Below are positions 22,922 to 33,328 of a DNA stretch of 64,000 nt, in pieces. The translations under genes were made by a program, and so were the position numbers. The notes below the pieces were generated by a model. The model had not been told where the DNA came from and did no database searches. It was given only the letters and a program-made list of their open reading frames with translations. Numbering within the stretch: the first letter of the stretch is position 1; each line of letters opens with the position of its first letter. Source of the stretch: Dentipellis sp. KUC8613 (Eukaryota > Basidiomycota > Agaricomycetes > Russulales > Hericiaceae); assembly GCA_002286715.1 (NCBI GenBank), contig NSJX01000002.1, forward strand, positions 1,350,396 through 1,414,395. The letters are read 5' to 3'.

Positions 22922-25045
22922 CTACTGACGACCAAAGAACCGCGAGTGCCGCACCGGGCGCTCGCCCGCATCCTCACTGGCCTTAGTCTTCGTGGCGCTG
23001 GCAGTGGCAGTGGGGTTGACTTGGGCAGTAGCAGGGATCGAGGCGTGTGCCTCCTTCGTACGGTAGTTCGTCTTGCTGACCTTCGCCGAGACACAAGGGC
23101 CATCGTCGGTCCAGTCGCCCGCAGAACCTATCGGACGAGTCAGAAAATTTTAAGAGAGGGTTTCAGAGCAGATTGTTTACCTCCGGGGGTGTCGCCCTCG
23201 GACCACCACTTCGCAGTCCAGGTGTGGCCGCTGTGGGGTAAATCGGCGTCAGGGTATGTCTCCATGATTCCCTCGTGCAACTCACTTGTACGTGACCAGA
23301 TCTCCGCCTTCGTACTGGTAGATAATTGTCAGTGATGTGACAGAAGGCCTAGATAGCAGCTCACAGCAATATTCGCCTGCCACGGCGCGACTGAACCACA
23401 GCTTCCTCCGCTGGCGGGAGTGCTCGTAGCAGGCGGAGTTGAAGTGTGAGTGGTAGAACCAGGAGGCGGCGGAGGCGGAGCAGATGTCGGAGATGTCGGC
23501 GTGGATCCTCCACCGTTCTTGAGTACCTGCTTGATTGCAGCATCGAAGCGTCCGTTGACTGTTGTCGAATATCAGCGAGAGACGTCCCAAGTATGACGTT
23601 CATCGACACCGCACCGTAAGCCTGAGACGCATCCCACAACATAACTCCGCCAAAGGAGGAGTACTGGCTGCGTGTTTGCTGTGCGATGGTTGCGAGTTGG
23701 CTCGCAGACACGTAGCCGTTGTTAGCCGCCAGCGCAGCACCAGGGGCACCGAGGTAGACCTTGACGTTTTTATTCGGAGAGACGGTCTTCGCCCAATTGT
23801 CCCTGAAGGCATGATGCACTTAGACAATTAGCGCGTATATATATGTAACTTCTGCGTACCATGTCGAAAAGTCAAACGCCTGCGTCGAAATAATTCGAGT
23901 AAGCATTACTGTGTAGGCAATAATTATGGCATAACGAACATCAGTTCCGAAGGCAGGCAAACCGCATGGGTTGTTGTCTAGGAAAATATCAGTTCGAGTC
24001 GGGTGAAGCAGGGGGTTGGACTCACAGAATTGAACATAGACAGCATCGAATCCCACAGCGTTGAGCACGGAGCCAATCCAAGCATCCGGGTAGGGACACT
24101 GAGGGGCGCCAGTGATATAGTACCTAGACAAGACATAAGCTCCGAGAAATTATGCTCGCAGGGTGGAGACCTACTGCTTGCTAGCGCCACTGGCATGAGA
24201 CCGGATGCGAGTTACGAAAGCAGGCCAACCGGTCGCAGAGCCGCCCTCGAGATCGAGGTCCACACTGAACATAGTAAAATCATGAGTTCCAAGCATTGTT
24301 AAGAGGGTAGGGTAAGTACCCATCAAGGACAGCGGCACCAAACGGCCTGGTAGAGCTCGAACCGCCGAGGAACAGATTCCAGACGGTATCTGCGAATTGC
24401 TGCGCCTGGCTGTCGGACGAGAAGCCGACAGCGCCGGTCGCACCGCCGATACTGATGGTGACGATCTTGCCCTTGGACTGGCACGTCTGGATGTCGGATG
24501 CCAGGAAGCTGCAATCCGGGAGCTCTGTTCCTGGGAACACCCCAGTGTTGACGCTGCAAATCTGGACCGTAGGCAAGTAGGCAATGAGCTAGTGTTTGTT
24601 GTCGCTGCTCTGGAAGCGCTTACGTTCGCGAGGTCTAGGGAAGGAAGACCTCCTACGTCGAAGGCGACGTTCAGAAAACCGACGGGAAAGGCATCGATGC
24701 TGTCGTCCTGTTGACTCAAATATGAGCGTGATAGATGTGGTCGAGATACGATACTGCTGACCTGACAATAGAACGACAAGGTTTTCTGCCAGTTGGACGG
24801 ATCATTTCCATGCGTCGCGCCATACGAGTTTTGACCCCAGTAACTGTTCACGCGAAGTCAAAATCATTACGCATTGCGGGCGTCCATATACGTACGCCGC
24901 GACCTAATGGATGTACGTTGAGCGTTTGTTTGATGGTGTGGGTAGGATGGAAAGCACGTACATTGTCATTGCGGGAATTGTCGAACCCGAAGACCGACTT
25001 GACAGCGGTAAGAGCCAACGCAAACTTGAATGCAACGTTCATCAT
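22922..25045 (-). CDS. Secreted GH18 class III chitinase with C-terminal chitin-binding module
   Basis: Endo-acting chitinase. Fourteen exons in phase (first 24962-25045, then an 8-base exon 24896-24903, then 24762-24843, 24624-24707, 24320-24561, 24175-24264, 24026-24123, 23940-23977, 23860-23879, 23615-23802, 23365-23558, 23286-23314, 23181-23230, 22922-23127) give 470 residues. A signal peptide ([20 protein letters not shown]) precedes [10 protein letters not shown]. The catalytic DxxDxDxE motif is D166-G-V-D169-L-D171-L-E173. [11 protein letters not shown] and [12 protein letters not shown] fit class III plant/fungal chitinases. A Ser/Thr/Pro linker leads to a CBM5/12-like module near residues 365-414 ([36 protein letters not shown]). 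The tail after it is Lys/Ala/Thr-rich. Expected outside the cell, for wall remodelling or chitin feeding. Confidence 0.92.
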
Positions 25046-25093
25046 CTTGCCGGAGAGATGCTGCCCTTGAGTGCCCTCCGCCTCTATTTTCTC

Positions 25094-25101
25094 CTTTTAT
25101 A
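25094..25101 (-). promoter_or_regulatory. TATA box of the chitinase gene
   Basis: TATAAAAG on the minus strand, 49 bases upstream of the start codon. Confidence 0.55.
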
Positions 25102-26576
25102 CTTCTCCAGAGACTCCCACAGATGATCAGTAGGTATCTACTTGGCATGAGGACACTCACCAAAACAGATCCGCCAGCTGCAGGAGGGGACCAGCGATGC
25201 ACATGGCCGTCGCACTTGCATCCAGCGGACGCTATTGCAAACGACCGAGAAATCTGAAAGAAGAGCTGCAGCATGCTGAACGGTGCGCGCGCCGAGATGT
25301 CCGAGTCACGGGGGCTGGTCGCTCTGCGGTTGCTTGACGGATTGTTGTGGTAGATGACCCTGCGAGCCATATGGGCTGCAGATGCGCGTCTCGTAGTAAT
25401 TGGGTGGTCCGTGTACCCCAAGGGTTTCGTCTACTGGTGTCCATACGACTCGGCATGTATTCATTCTTGAGAAGTAAGTAAGAAGGATACCTGGTTCCTG
25501 ACAGTGAGTGCGATAGGCCTCTAACCAGATACCGGATAAGCCATGTCAAAGTCCGCTAGCGTAGTGGCAAGATAGGCTTCTCCGGTCGAAAGGCGAAGCC
25601 TGAGGGGGGAAAGGGTCGAGAGAGCGACGTCAGTTGCTGACCGGGAGCGGAGTACGGCGGGTCGCGTGTGTCCACTATCACGAGTTGCGAAGCACATGGG
25701 CGACGCGCGTTGTGGGCTGGAGAAGACGAAGAGCCAGCATCAAATGCCGTCGGCAGCGTAACATGTGCACATGGTCCCGCAAAAGCGGTGTCTTTCACCG
25801 ATGATGAAGGTCACATATTCGAGCAGTCCTGCAGGAAATCTGTAGTACGCGTGCTGTCAGCGTCTTCGGTCGTATCACTAACTTGAAAGTGCTGGCACGA
25901 GTCGGCCTTCTCGGTGAAGTGGAGCATATGTGCGAGCATATTCTGTGAGCAAGACTATGAGTAAAGCTTTGTGAGAAGCGAACACTTCATGGACACAATT
26001 TGAGCGTTGGCACCTCTCCCACATCTATGAAGGTATTCGAGTCCACAATGATAAGAGAGATTCTATAAGAGATGGTCCTGAGTGAATATAGTCAGCGTAC
26101 CTCGATAAAATTGTATCAAGTGCACTTTTCATACCTCGTGAGTTAGAGCCTACCCGTAACCTGGTGGTTCTGTGCGAGACGTGCGCAAGTATGTCGCCCA
26201 CGGCACTACTAGCTAGTACGCCTAGTCATCCCAATTTACGTTCCCATTCTCTTAGAATGGGTTGTGTTGACCCTCCCAACACGTGAAACCACGTGATGTA
26301 TTCTAGGCAGGTCCATGAACAACTTGGAAAGAATATCGGGTATTCATTGTTGATATTCCTCGGTTACAAACGTGACAAGTACCAGTACTCGAGTACAATA
26401 GGACAGGCTGTACGTGTAGGGGCGCAGCTCTGCAATCTGTGTGTTTTCGGCACACACCCAATACGGCCCACGCGGAGTACATCCATCCCGAACGTCATGC
26501 CCTATTCAACGAGCTCAACAAACAGGGTGAAGTGTGTCACGCACCCGAGCGTAGTGCGCTGCACTTGACGAGCGTG

Positions 26577-27020
26577 TCAAGGTCGGCATGCGATACAAGG
26601 CGTTTCGTCCTCAGCTACGGCAGCTGGGGTCTGTGCCTCTTCTTTCTCCTTCGTTTCCCCTCCTCCCCTCCCCTCTCCCCAGTCGCTAAGAAGCCCGCCG
26701 CCTGCAGGCACGATGAACTCCGCCTGCGCACGGTCCGACGACGCGTGGGCGTCAGCGGCGGGAAGAGGATGCGGCGGCCGAACGGCCCACATGCGGGGTC
26801 GTGCCGGGCGAGGTGCGCGAGGAGCACAGTGACAAGCTGGAAGGACTCCATCGCGGAGCGGTCTGGCGGTGCGCGGGGCAGCATAAGCCCAAAGAGAAGC
26901 GGCGCCACCGGGCTGCAGCTGTAACTGGTGGGCTCCCCGTCGAGGGGGCGTGGATAGGGGCATGTCTAAGACGATTGCTTCAAGTTCTGTGACGTGGTCT
27001 TTCTGGATGAAGTTCTGTGG
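26577..27020 (-). pseudogene. Possible gene relic or unannotated small gene
   Basis: Weak evidence. On the minus strand an acceptor-like cag is followed by codons for NFIQKDHVTELEAIVLDMP; a second frame just downstream reads MESFQLVTVLLAHLARHD. Both look helical and protein-like, but they are in different frames and no start, introns or domain could be completed. The GC-rich patch of about 400 bases stands out from its surroundings. It may be a decayed gene. Confidence 0.25.
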
Positions 27021-28340
27021 GTAGTGTCAGCGAGCGGGTATTAGATAGGTGTCCTGGACGGACGCCAAATGTGGAGGACGTGTAGGTCTCTTTCACAGAT
27101 CTTAACAGAAGATAGTCGTTAGCATCGATTCCTCATTGCACGCTTTGAGAATGTTGATAAATTCGTGAACCTTCAATGCGGGCCCAAACCGAGTGCCTGA
27201 GCGCAGCGATGGCCGAGGGCCGGGCCCGCATCGGAAGGAGCTGCCAGTTTCTTCGTAAGAATTTGGGCTCTTTTGAAGTTAGGATTTCGAAGTTCGTCAT
27301 ATGTAGTAAGAGAATGGGAACTGGTGCTTGCACCGCTATGATTGGATACACGATCACATGACACACGATGACGATCACGTTCTTGTGCGAGATCTGCCCG
27401 TGCAGATTGGCCGACTCCCGAGCCATCGATATCTGGATTCTGAGGGCGCCGCAGAAAAGTTTACGTGCGGGGGTCCACGACGTCTTCCACACTCTCCCAT
27501 GTTGCTCACCACCCCATGGAAGGCGTCGATTATTCTGCGATTTTTGCGCTGATTTTTCGCAGTGCTAGAGTCATGGGTATTACCCGAGGAGACGCCGGCA
27601 CGGGCTGTGGGTCCAGTGGGTGACTCGGGAGTACGCAAAGGGTAGGCCTTGTACTCGCTCTTTGCTTCGCTCTTTCACTTACCATGTCCCCCCGTCGACG
27701 CAGCTCGACTACTGTGTCATTCTGTTCTACGGAGGTATTGTCTAGCACACGACCCATGTGTTGCAGCCCGACTGCTCTTCACCTTTTCGGCTAGCCGCTT
27801 CGCGAGTCAAGCGAAGGATCTTCGTTTGTCATGACGCTGCTCCTTCAGGTTTTATGTAGTGTTGCTGAACATCTACTATCTCTGTGTAATAGTAGATCAC
27901 TGGTACGTCGCTTTCTCTTTGCATCGCAAGGGACTTACCGACCTCCGCTTGTATCTACAGTTTCTGCATAACGATAAACGCATAAAATGTCGCCGTAGCT
28001 TTGGGCTCAACTGCCCACTGCGATCGGTATGTACAGAGGGAGCCATATAATGATACACTGAATAGCTGAAGCCGAAACTCAAGACGTCGGAGCCGACATG
28101 ATTCAAGAGCGACTATCAGGAAATAAGGTAAGCGAGCCAGCCGAGAGAATAGAATATGGTACAGATGCAAGAGCCCAGAAGAAGAGACTTCGAGGGGACA
28201 ATATCCATAGGGGTATGATCGAGCATAGGACGATGGGAAGGCATATCGAGAAAAGATGTCCGGAGGTCTGCAATGGAGGTGAGTGCTTGACTCGATGCAT
28301 GCAGGAGAGGCTTTTACCATAGGACTGCAATTCTTAGAGC

Positions 28341-29402
28341 TCAAACGCTGACGGGAAGCCCCATCGCACGAGCGCCGGCGCCGACGGCGCCCTCCCAGCC
28401 CAAAAAGCGCTCCCCCGCGATCGTCGGCACCTTCTCCGCGCTGCCGAACTCGTCGTACTCGTCCGCCCAGCGCATGACGCCGCGCGACTTGGCCCAGACG
28501 GAGATAAACAGTATGCGCTTCAGCTTGCGGTTGAGGAAGAACCAGTGCGAGCTCCACAGCAGCGTGCCGTGGCGCCGCAGGTGCATCGAGACGAAGTCGT
28601 CCTCGTCGAAACTCCGTGCGCGGCCGCTCGGGACGGCGCGCGAGCGCGCGGCGGTCTCGTCGACGTCGTAGTCGTCGAAGGCAAACGTCTCCTCGTCATC
28701 GTCGTCGGAAGTCTCAGAGTCACCTCCGGATCCCGCGTCGGCCTCATCGTCGGAGAAATCGTGCGCATGTGGGTCGGACTCAATGTCCGGCGAGTAAGAG
28801 AAGACCTCGCATTCGGAGAGGCCTATGACGTCGTCGAGGATGCGATAGAGCGTGGGATGGGTGCCGGACATGATCTGCGGCGGGGCGTAGGGGCTGCTGG
28901 CCACCTGGGGAGGCGAGGAGGACGTGGGTAAGGACGAAGGGAAGAAGTCGTTCGAGGTAGGTGGGTAGGAGGAGTACGTCCGAGGCGCTCGCATGCCAGC
29001 GCGATGCGGCGCGAGGAGGGTGGTGCTGAGTGAGTTGAGCACGCTTGCGCCGTTCTTCTCCTTGTTGAAGTGGGCGGGCTTCACGTCTGAGAATTCGTGG
29101 TCTGGGAACGCGATGTTGAGAGTCGCGATGAGCAGGTAAAGGGTCTTGCGGGACGCATGCTTGTCGATGGGGCCGAAGGGCGTCATCTCGGCCTCGCGGT
29201 CGAGTGCGATGAACGAGGGGAGCGGAGGGCTGTTAGAGACCTCATCGTTGTATGCATGCTCGAGAGACTTGAACAGCTTCTTGTCGCGCTTGATGTTCTT
29301 GCAGCTATATGCCTCTATTCGAGTGTGAACGGAACACTCTGGCCCCTCGTGGGTGAGCGCTTGGGCGAGGCGGGAAAGTTCTGGGACATCTATGAACTTC
29401 AT
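28341..29402 (-). CDS. MAF1: MAF1, negative regulator of RNA polymerase III
   Basis: Maf1 represses Pol III transcription of tRNA and 5S genes when nutrients fall; phosphorylation by TOR/PKA keeps it inactive. A single exon codes 353 residues from an ATG giving MKFIDVPELSRLAQAL, the conserved Maf1 start. Box A includes RIEAYSCKNIKRDKKLFKSL. A long linker rich in Ser/Pro and then acidic residues (about residues 190-275, DDDDEETFAFDDYDVDE) carries likely phosphosites. Boxes B and C follow (HGTLLWSSHWFFLNRKLKRI, FISVWAKSRG). An upstream in-frame extension lacks an ATG nearby and its composition is unlike coding. The lack of introns is unusual beside its neighbours. Confidence 0.93.
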   Translation of the reverse strand: MKFIDVPELSRLAQALTHEGPECSVHTRIEAYSCKNIKRDKKLFKSLEHAYNDEVSNSPPLPSFIALDREAEMTPFGPIDKHASRKTLYLLIATLNIAFPDHEFSDVKPAHFNKEKNGASVLNSLSTTLLAPHRAGMRAPRTYSSYPPTSNDFFPSSLPTSSSPPQVASSPYAPPQIMSGTHPTLYRILDDVIGLSECEVFSYSPDIESDPHAHDFSDDEADAGSGGDSETSDDDDEETFAFDDYDVDETAARSRAVPSGRARSFDEDDFVSMHLRRHGTLLWSSHWFFLNRKLKRILFISVWAKSRGVMRWADEYDEFGSAEKVPTIAGERFLGWEGAVGAGARAMGLPVSV

Positions 29403-30257
29403 TGTCAATGTATGCTGGGATGTTGATGTTGCGGTGCGACAGTTTGGCGATGGTGGGCGGGCGGTGTGTGCAGGACGAGGGGATCGATGAGGAGACGGTG
29501 CAAGTGAGACCCTAACTGACGGTGGCGGCGCACGGAAGCGGAGACTCAGAGCACGCCCACCCGGATTCCCTTTACAGGCACTCCCGCCGCGCACGTTGCG
29601 CAGCCGATACGCCGCAACTACATAACGCTCCCTCACACGTTTCGCTCGAACCACCTCCAAGACGCAGTACATTTACTGTGTTCTCAATTTGCTATCATCC
29701 ACTAAATATGGCGGTTTCGATGCTCTCTCGAATTATTCTGTCGCTGCGCTCGCTGCAGCTATCTCGGCAGTTGACGAACACGTGCCCCTCGGCTTGTAGC
29801 CTAAAGGCCAGTTCCTGTAAATAGACTTCTCATTTGAGATTCCAGATCCCACCTGCTATCGCGAAGCGTTACGCTTATGCAGCGATGTTGCGGAATGTCC
29901 ACCTGGTGTTCATTTCCCGTCAAGGTATCACGACGACATGTAACGGCCGTATTCTATCACTTGTTCACGTTTGGAAAGATGTCCGTCAGGTCAGGATAAG
30001 TTCACATTTCGCGTGAGACGTGTGAGACCCTTTCAATGTCAATAACTGTATTGCACACGAGCTGACACAAAAACATTATGAAGACATTAACCTCGAGCTG
30101 CTGAGGTCCCCCAGTTCACACCACACAATAGGCTTGTTTCTTCTTATGGACAGCACTCGGGAGTAATCTAGTATATAAACCAAACTTTTATAAGTCGTCC
30201 AGGTACTCGGTAGAAAGGATGCATGTCCAGCTCACCGAACCCTATGCCATTCGACAC
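29403..30257. other. Intergenic, MAF1 promoter
   Basis: Upstream of MAF1 and downstream of the F-box-like gene. No gene supported; a TATATAAA near 30172 serves no obvious gene. Confidence 0.45.
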
Positions 30258-31848
30258 TCAACATAGCAGTGTGAGGCAGTGCCAGTCAATATTCGGAAAG
30301 ATGTCCGAGAGGAACGACACCATCTGTTTCCTCCACGAAAATCCCGAAGGCATAGCAGTCATGTAGAACGACATCAAAGGAGCCATTTCAGATCTGTCGT
30401 GCGCCCAATCCCGCACGTCGTGATAATGGTGGAAGTTCTGAGGAACGGCTATGTCCAGGGAGAGGCTGCGCAGCCGAGGGCACCGCCGCGCGAGCGGAAT
30501 GAGGCCCGCGGGGGTGATGTTGCTCAGGATGTCGCCGGTGCTGCTGGACTTTGGGAGCGACACGAGCGACAGCGTGTGCAGGAGGGGCCACGAGTGCGCG
30601 ATGCTTGTTAGGAGATCGTCATCCCATTCTGCTGCCTGCACTTGAACGGAGAAATGCGCCATCTGGGTGAAGGCAAACAGGGGCGTCAACACATTCGGAT
30701 AGATCGGAATCGCTTGTTCGCCGACGATGTCGATAGCCGTCCATGGCATCACGAACAGCTCCGAGAGCACGTCGTGTTCGCAGTGGCGATGTACGGCGGC
30801 GAATAGGTGCGTGAGGGCATTGGCGGTGGTGAATGTCTCTGGCATGATGGCCAATCTCCTCATACGCCGTTTATCCCCAAACGCCCGGAGGAGGTCCGTG
30901 ACAGCCTCGACATGGTAGAAATGAAGCTTGCACCTTACGAGGCTAGGGAAGATCCGGAAATCCGGCGCGGGCATGTCTCTCTGTACCAGAGGCACCATTG
31001 TGTTGCAGCCGAGTCTGAGCGCCTCAAGTCCTGGCATTTTGGCCAGATGAAGAATCGCGTCTGGAGACAGAGTAAAGTGCGAAGTGAATATGCGTAACGG
31101 CGGTAGAAGTTTGACAGCTTGAGAGGTCATTTGGGTCTCCTGCAATGATACCTCGCTGTCCAATGGGATGCTTCCTCTGAATGTTACTTGTTCGAGACGA
31201 CAGCTCTGAAGGAACGAGGCGAAGGGCGCTGATCCTGTAGTGCGGTTGGGGTTCCAGTTCTCCGGGCAACACCAAAGTCGCTTGAGAGTACGACTGCCAA
31301 AAAAGGACACGTAAGGAAAGAGGTCGGCATCTTCAACCCTCCAGAAGAGTTGCACGAGAGATGGAAGGAGTACTTGGCGTTCGTCGCACAGAGCACGGAG
31401 AAGAGGTGCACACAAGACAGCCTCGTCCACCCAGAGGCTGCGGACGCGAGAAGCGTAAAGAGCGAATCTATCCCAGTCTATTTGTCGAACGACCTAAACC
31501 AGGAAAGGGTCAGCTATCAATGAGACTTCTCAACACCGGATGGTTGGACATATGTACCTCCGGTATCAGCTCGTATGCATTGCTATCTTTCTGAAGCAAT
31601 TCATCGGGTACCCCGAGGATGCGCAAGAGTGGCTTCGCCGAATCCTGTTGGTACCAGAGGGCATCCATGCACAAGTTCACGAAATACGTACAAGAGAGCG
31701 CCAAAGACAGTACAGCGCTCCGCCCAATACGTTCTTCATATTCAACGACTCTTTCTTCCCAATCGAGTTCAACGAGAGCGCGAGGTACTGGCAGGATGAT
31801 GTCGATGATCATGCGCGCAATTTCGGCCACCTGCAGGCATCTGTGCAT
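30258..31848 (-). CDS. F-box-like / leucine-rich repeat-like protein
   Basis: Probably a substrate receptor of the SCF ubiquitin ligase type, of the kind greatly expanded in Agaricomycetes. Exons 31558-31848 and 30258-31493 join in phase and give 508 residues. The start MHRCLQVAEIARMIIDIIL resembles the divergent basidiomycete F-box opening; SLALSCTYFVNLCMDALWY is the second F-box helix. The rest has irregular LRR-like strands (LPPLRIFTSHFTL, LHTLSLVSLPKSS, CPRLRSLSLDIAV). No catalytic motif. The call rests on this pattern; the target is unknown. Confidence 0.75.
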
Positions 31849-32533
31849 GTCGGCTTCGGAACGCCACAGAGTTAGAACAATCCATGCTGGGTCATACAGT
31901 CAAAGGCAGACAAACCTAGAAGAAGAGACTCTGGACGAGATCTCGAGGCTCGCTGGTGGGGGCTATGCGTCTAGCCGTGGCGTCCCAGTACAGACCTTTT
32001 TATCGTCCTGATTCATTTGGTGCTTTTGAGCGCTTGATATTTTTATTAGACGCCAGGTACCACGACAATAGAAAACGGATGAAGACAACGTGTTGTTGAC
32101 CCGCGTAGTACTTGATCAGCAGATCTAGCAGGCGTTCGTCAAATCCAAACAGTTGTTGGAGGCAGAATGGTGACCCACCTTACCCATCCGAGTCGAGCAA
32201 ACATATAGAATCGGCCCTGCCAAATCGCTCAGGAACCGAAATGGACATGTCACGAAACAACGAAGTCGCGCGATGCGAGCAATGGAGGCAGATTCACGGG
32301 GCAGAGATCAAGGGTGCAGCGTCACGGACGTGGAGACGCGGAGAGCTGAGCGCACGGATGCAATTACAGGATGATGATGAACGGCTATAAGGAGTATCAC
32401 ATGCGACAAGACGCCCTATTTCAGTCTTGTTCACACTGAGACCCAATTGTCCACAGACCTTCTTCTGAATCTCTGCGCGATATCTTCGCCCTACCACTCG
32501 CCCTAGCCTTCCTCCTCGTTACTTCCTGCAAAC
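31849..32533. other. Divergent promoter region
   Basis: Between the F-box-like start (-) and the SCP2 start (+). No gene supported. Confidence 0.5.
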
Positions 32534-33110
32534 ATGTCCGATCTGAAGGTTGAGGGCTTCAAGGTGCGCGAGATAACATCGCGTCTGGGACTGCGCGGCT
32601 GACTTCACGCGCTCCCTCTCAGTCTTCCGAGATCCTCGCAGCGTTGTCTGAGGTCTTCCAAGGTTACAGCGACGCAGAGAAGAAGACGCAAATCAAGAAG
32701 GTATGTCGCACATGTGCAGATACGCGTCCCAGGATCAAACGAGGGCTGACAAGTTACGACACGCTGCTAGACCAACGGCATCTTCGAGCTGCGCGTGAAG
32801 AATGCCGCCGGCGAGGAGGGCGTGTGGACTATTGACATGAAGAACACGGGCACCATCACCAAGGGCCCCGCATCGCCCAAGCCGAACGTCACCATCCTCC
32901 TCGCAGACGAGACGTTCGCCGCCCTTGCGGAGGGCAAGCTTGACGGCCAGAAAGCGTTCCTCACGGGGAAGCTCAAGACCAAGGGCAACATGATGCTCGC
33001 GACCAAGCTCGATGGCCTCCTGAAGGTCAGTTCGCCTCAGCCAATTGTCTACGTCACATCGCTTACCACGTTCACGTTTACAGTCGGCCAAGGGCAAGGC
33101 GAAGCTCTAG
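32534..33110 (+). CDS. SCP2 sterol-carrier domain protein with peroxisomal AKL end
   Basis: Small lipid or acyl-CoA binding protein of the SCP2 family. Exons 32534-32563, 32623-32700, 32771-33025 and 33084-33110 give 129 residues, a free-standing SCP2 domain. Typical segments are GIFELRVKNAAGEEGVWTID, TILLADETFAALAEGKLDG, KAFLTGKLKTKGNMMLATKL. The C-terminus AKL is a type 1 peroxisomal targeting signal, as in animal SCP2. The signal is encoded entirely by the last 27-base exon. Likely role is handling fatty acyl-CoA or sterols in peroxisomes (inference). Confidence 0.93.
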
Positions 33111-33328
33111 ACTGCACTCCGACTCTTTATGTTTCTCTAGTACTTGTATTATCTTTTATACGCCTAATTATTACCATGAGAAATGAGACATGGTGCGACT
33201 GACTACCATTGAAAGAGCGTTCGTGAGTGGGGAATAAGAGCCGATCCTGTATACAATCCGATCCAATCCAAGAGGTAAACGTGCAGAGTCGAACTGGGGG
33301 AGAACAATCAAGCATAAGGATATCTAGA

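Larger units (their letters stand above)
25046..28340. other. Gene-poor stretch of 3.3 kb
   Basis: By far the longest gap in the window. It lies upstream of the chitinase and downstream of MAF1. No open frame has codon structure or a recognisable domain, apart from a possible relic at 26577-27020. Two CACGTG boxes lie at 26280-26295. Composition changes from AT-rich to GC-rich near 26560 and back near 26980. Confidence 0.5.

Noticed and set aside
23600..23620. Alternative chitinase donor at GCG-GT/gtcgat
   Set aside because: It would throw the next exon out of frame; the donor gtgcgg just upstream restores QAYVNGRF.
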